Assembly (NCBI RefSeq): GCF_018802605.1
Contig: NZ_CP069161.1
Span: 1,488,001 to 1,552,000, forward strand
Length of the DNA: 64,000 bases
Origin: Paludibacterium paludis
GTDB taxonomy: Bacteria > Pseudomonadota > Gammaproteobacteria > Burkholderiales > Chromobacteriaceae
Direction of reading: 5' to 3'
This document shows, one piece after another, positions 61,437 to 64,000 of this stretch. Every line of letters begins with the position of its first letter. The first letter of the stretch is position 1. The notes beneath the pieces were generated by a model, which searched no databases, was not told the DNA's origin, and saw only the letters and a list, made by a program, of their open reading frames with translations. A program made the position numbers and the translations under genes.

Positions 61437-62768
61437 ATGCGTTCTGCCGTTTCTCCCGATTCGCTGCGCCATATCGCCGGCGCACTTGTTCTCGCATCGC
61501 TCGCCGGCGCTGCCCACGCCACGACGGAAATCCAGTTCTGGCACGCGATGGAAGGCCCGCTGGGCGACCGGGTCAACGCCATTGCCCAGGATTTCAACGC
61601 CTCCCAGAAGGATTACAAGGTCGTTCCGGTGTTCAAGGGCAACTACGATGAAGTGCTGTCGGGTGCCATTGCCGCGTTCCGCAGCGGCAATGCTCCGCAT
61701 ATTGTGCAGGTGTTCGAGGTGGGAACGGCGACCATGATGCAGGCCGGCAAAGCGATCAAGCCGGTCGGCCAGGTCATGAAGGACGCGGGAGAGCCGTTTG
61801 ATGAAAAGCTCTTCATCCCGGCTGTGGCGGGTTACTACTCCGATGCGAAGACCGGCCATCTGGTCTCTATGCCGTTCAACAGCTCGACGCCCATCCTGTA
61901 TTACAACAAGGATGCGTTCAGGAAAGCCGGCCTGAATCCCGAGCAGCCGCCCAGAACTTGGCCGGAGCTGGCCCAGGCCGCCGCGAAGCTCAAGGCATCC
62001 GGCATGAGTTGCGGTTACACGACCGGTTGGCAGGGCTGGGTTCTTCTGGAGAATTTCAGTACCTGGCATGACCTGCCGTTCGCCAGCAAGGACAATGGTT
62101 TTGGGGGGGCCGGCGCGGAGTTGCGCTTCAATAGCCCCGCCCATGTCCGGCACATCGAGTTTCTGGCGAAAATGGTCAAGGACGGTACGTTCAGCTATGT
62201 CGGCCGCAAGGACGAGGCCACGCCCAAGTTCTATTCCGGCGAGTGCGGCATCATGACCGGCAGTTCGGGCTCCCAGGCCGCCGTACGCAAGAATGCCAAG
62301 TTCGCTTTCGGCATGGGCATGATGCCCTATTACCCGGATATGAAGGGCGCGCCGCAAAACGCCATCATCGGCGGCGCCAGCCTGTGGGTGATGGGGGGCA
62401 AGAGCGCGGCCGAATACAAAGGGGTTGCGCGTTTTCTCAAACGGGTCGCCGCGCCTGAAGTCGCGGCCGCCTGGCATCAGCAGACCGGTTACCTGCCGGT
62501 GACCGGCGCCGCGTTCGAGCTGACACGCAAGCAGGGCTTCTACGAGAAAAACCCGGGCGCGGACATCGCGGCGCGGCAGATGATGAACAAGCCGCCCAAA
62601 TCCTATACCCGGGGCCTGCGTCTTGGGTACATGCCGCAGATCCGCAGTGTGGTCGACGAGGAGCTCGAGAGCGTCTGGAGCGGCAAACAACAGGCCCGGC
62701 CGGCGCTTGACCAGGCCGTCGCGCGCGGTAACGAACTGCTGCGCCGTTTCGAAAAAACCGCCAACTGA
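61437..62768 (+). CDS. ugpB: sn-Glycerol-3-phosphate ABC transporter substrate-binding protein
   Basis: A 443-residue periplasmic binding protein with a signal peptide ending [78 protein letters not shown] is the UgpB hallmark, followed by [25 protein letters not shown]. It captures glycerol-3-phosphate and its diesters. First gene of ugpB-ugpA-ugpE; ugpC may follow beyond the window. Confidence 0.94.
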   Translation: MRSAVSPDSLRHIAGALVLASLAGAAHATTEIQFWHAMEGPLGDRVNAIAQDFNASQKDYKVVPVFKGNYDEVLSGAIAAFRSGNAPHIVQVFEVGTATMMQAGKAIKPVGQVMKDAGEPFDEKLFIPAVAGYYSDAKTGHLVSMPFNSSTPILYYNKDAFRKAGLNPEQPPRTWPELAQAAAKLKASGMSCGYTTGWQGWVLLENFSTWHDLPFASKDNGFGGAGAELRFNSPAHVRHIEFLAKMVKDGTFSYVGRKDEATPKFYSGECGIMTGSSGSQAAVRKNAKFAFGMGMMPYYPDMKGAPQNAIIGGASLWVMGGKSAAEYKGVARFLKRVAAPEVAAAWHQQTGYLPVTGAAFELTRKQGFYEKNPGADIAARQMMNKPPKSYTRGLRLGYMPQIRSVVDEELESVWSGKQQARPALDQAVARGNELLRRFEKTAN

Positions 62769-62822
62769 CGAAGGGTCGCGCCACGGTGTCCGCCGTGGCG
62801 CGTCCCCCCTAGCGGATATCCG

Positions 62823-63704
62823 ATGCAGCACAGATTCCATTTTTCCGGCAAATGGCCCGGTATCCTGCTGATGGCTCCCCAGTTGGCCATCACGGTGGTG
62901 TTTTTCGTGTGGCCGGCGGCCCAGGCGCTCTGGGAGTCGACCCGCATGCAGGATCCTTTCGGCCTGTCCGCCACGTTTGTCGGCCTCGAGAATTTCCAGC
63001 GGCTGGTCCGGGACCCCCTGTATTTGGGCACGATCCATACCACCTTGCTGTTCAGTGTACTGGTGACGGCGCTGGGCATGAGTTTCGCGCTGATTCTGGC
63101 CGCGATGGCCAATCAGATCCGGCGCTTCAGGCCGCTTTATCAGACCGTGCTGATCCTGCCCTACGCGATCGCGCCGTCGTTGGCCGCCGTGCTCTGGCTA
63201 TTCCTGTTCAATCCCGGCATTGGCTGGATCGCGTACCTCTTCGGGCTGGTCGGCTATGACTGGAATCATGCCCTCAACGGCGGGCAGGCGCTGGCGCTGG
63301 TGGTGCTCGCGTCGGCCTGGAAGCAGGTCAGCTACAATTTCCTGTTTTTTTATGCGGCTTTGCAGGCCATTCCCGCTTCGCTGATCGAAGCCGCGGCGAT
63401 CGATGGCGCCGGCCCCATCCGGCGTTTCCGCGATCTGGTGTTTCCATTGTTATCGCCGACCACGTTCTTCCTGCTGGTCGTCAACCTGGTCTATGCCTTC
63501 TTCGACACCTTCGCGGTGGTCGATGCCGCGACCGGCGGTGGACCGGGCAAGTCCACCGAGACCCTGATCCTCAAGGTCTACGCGGAAGGGTTCAAGGGGT
63601 TGGATCTTGGCGGGTCGGCCGCGCAGTCGGTGATCCTCATGGCCATTGTCGGGGTGTTGACCATCGTGCAGTTCCGCTACGTGGAAAGAAAGGTCCAGTA
63701 CTGA
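62823..63704 (+). CDS. ugpA: Glycerol-3-phosphate ABC transporter permease UgpA
   Basis: A 293-residue MalF-type permease with about six TM segments and the EAA loop [31 protein letters not shown]. Starts 54 nt after ugpB. The stop overlaps the ugpE ATG by one base (TGATG). Confidence 0.93.
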   Translation: MQHRFHFSGKWPGILLMAPQLAITVVFFVWPAAQALWESTRMQDPFGLSATFVGLENFQRLVRDPLYLGTIHTTLLFSVLVTALGMSFALILAAMANQIRRFRPLYQTVLILPYAIAPSLAAVLWLFLFNPGIGWIAYLFGLVGYDWNHALNGGQALALVVLASAWKQVSYNFLFFYAALQAIPASLIEAAAIDGAGPIRRFRDLVFPLLSPTTFFLLVVNLVYAFFDTFAVVDAATGGGPGKSTETLILKVYAEGFKGLDLGGSAAQSVILMAIVGVLTIVQFRYVERKVQY

Positions 63705-64000
63705 TGATCGAGAATCGCAAGGCTCTGGATATCTTCTGCCATTGCGTGCTGACGCTGGGCATGCTGCTGGTGTCGTTTCCGCTCATCCTGATGGTGCTGG
63801 CGGCCACTCATCGCGCCGATGTGGCCCTGCCGGGCCCCGTGTCGCTGGTTCCCGATGCCTACCTGTGGGAAAACCTCGTACGCGTCATGACACGGGCCGA
63901 GGGGGGGCTGACCGTTCCCCTGTCCCGCACGCTGTTCAACAGTTTTGTCATGGCCATGGTGATTTGCGTTGGCAAGATCGTCATTTCCGTACTGTCGGCG
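63704..64000 (+). CDS. ugpE: Glycerol-3-phosphate ABC transporter permease UgpE (partial)
   Basis: The first 99 codons, [36 protein letters not shown]..., LWENLVRVMTRAEGGLTVPLSRTLFNSFVMAMVICVGKIVISVLSA, match the N-terminal half of the second UgpAE permease. It runs off the window. Confidence 0.88.
   Translation, partial: MIENRKALDIFCHCVLTLGMLLVSFPLILMVLAATHRADVALPGPVSLVPDAYLWENLVRVMTRAEGGLTVPLSRTLFNSFVMAMVICVGKIVISVLSA

Overview
The window is 64 kb of high-GC DNA from a free-living Gram-negative bacterium. Gene content and protein style (fur divergent from bamE-dapB, a full-length RNase E, MotD-type motor protein, PsrA/LiuR-like fatty-acid operators, MetE/MetR, aat-bpt, prkA-yeaH-spoVR, a ugp operon) suggest a betaproteobacterium, probably of the Neisseriales/Chromobacteriaceae. 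That placement is inference from gene content; no 16S gene is present.

Layout. (1) 1-15.9 kb: a MerR (LiuR-like) regulator divergent from an acyl-CoA ligase; a SEC-C protein; a PLP-themed cluster (MocR regulator, BenE-like transporter, YggS, GlyA); a secreted astacin-like protein whose active-site Glu is replaced; an AhpD-like protein, GNAT and a second MocR regulator; a VOC protein with a WYL regulator; an acyl-CoA dehydrogenase behind a PsrA-like operator; NUDIX and PilZ genes. (2) 16-27.6 kb: metE/metR, the prkA-yeaH-spoVR stress operon, dapB-bamE, fur, and the N-end-rule pair aat-bpt. (3) 27.9-46.6 kb: a two-partner secretion locus with a TpsB transporter and a 3147-residue CdiA/FhaB-like exoprotein. 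The exoprotein ends in a MENN pretoxin motif, a HINT domain and an EndoU-like toxin tip, followed by an immunity gene. Behind it is an AT-rich array of at least four displaced toxin-tip/immunity modules, broken up by an IS5 relic, an IS1634 element, an IS481 element, relics of another IS481-type element, a 157-bp palindrome and a frameshifted DUF2164 gene. (4) 46.7-58.6 kb: housekeeping genes (M48 peptidase, glycine-zipper lipoprotein, pyrD, rutE, motD, sppA, HAD phosphatase, rluC, rne). (5) 58.6-64 kb: tRNA-Asn with a clear promoter and terminator, a large nuclease-like toxin candidate, an orphan aryl-polyene-type ketosynthase-like protein, and the ugpB-ugpA-ugpE operon behind a Pho-box-like site, running off the end.

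The most interesting part is the toxin region. One orphan module (42670-43323) carries a 304-bp near-identical copy of the HINT region of the active exoprotein. Homologous recombination between the copies would swap the EndoU-like tip for the orphan tip in frame. Another orphan tip (HNH-like) has been fused in frame to the N-terminus of an IS transposase, with its own ribosome binding site and an immunity gene starting 2 nt after its stop, so it could be made as an intracellular toxin-antitoxin pair.

All functional calls are from reading motifs and translated sequence; no database search was possible.
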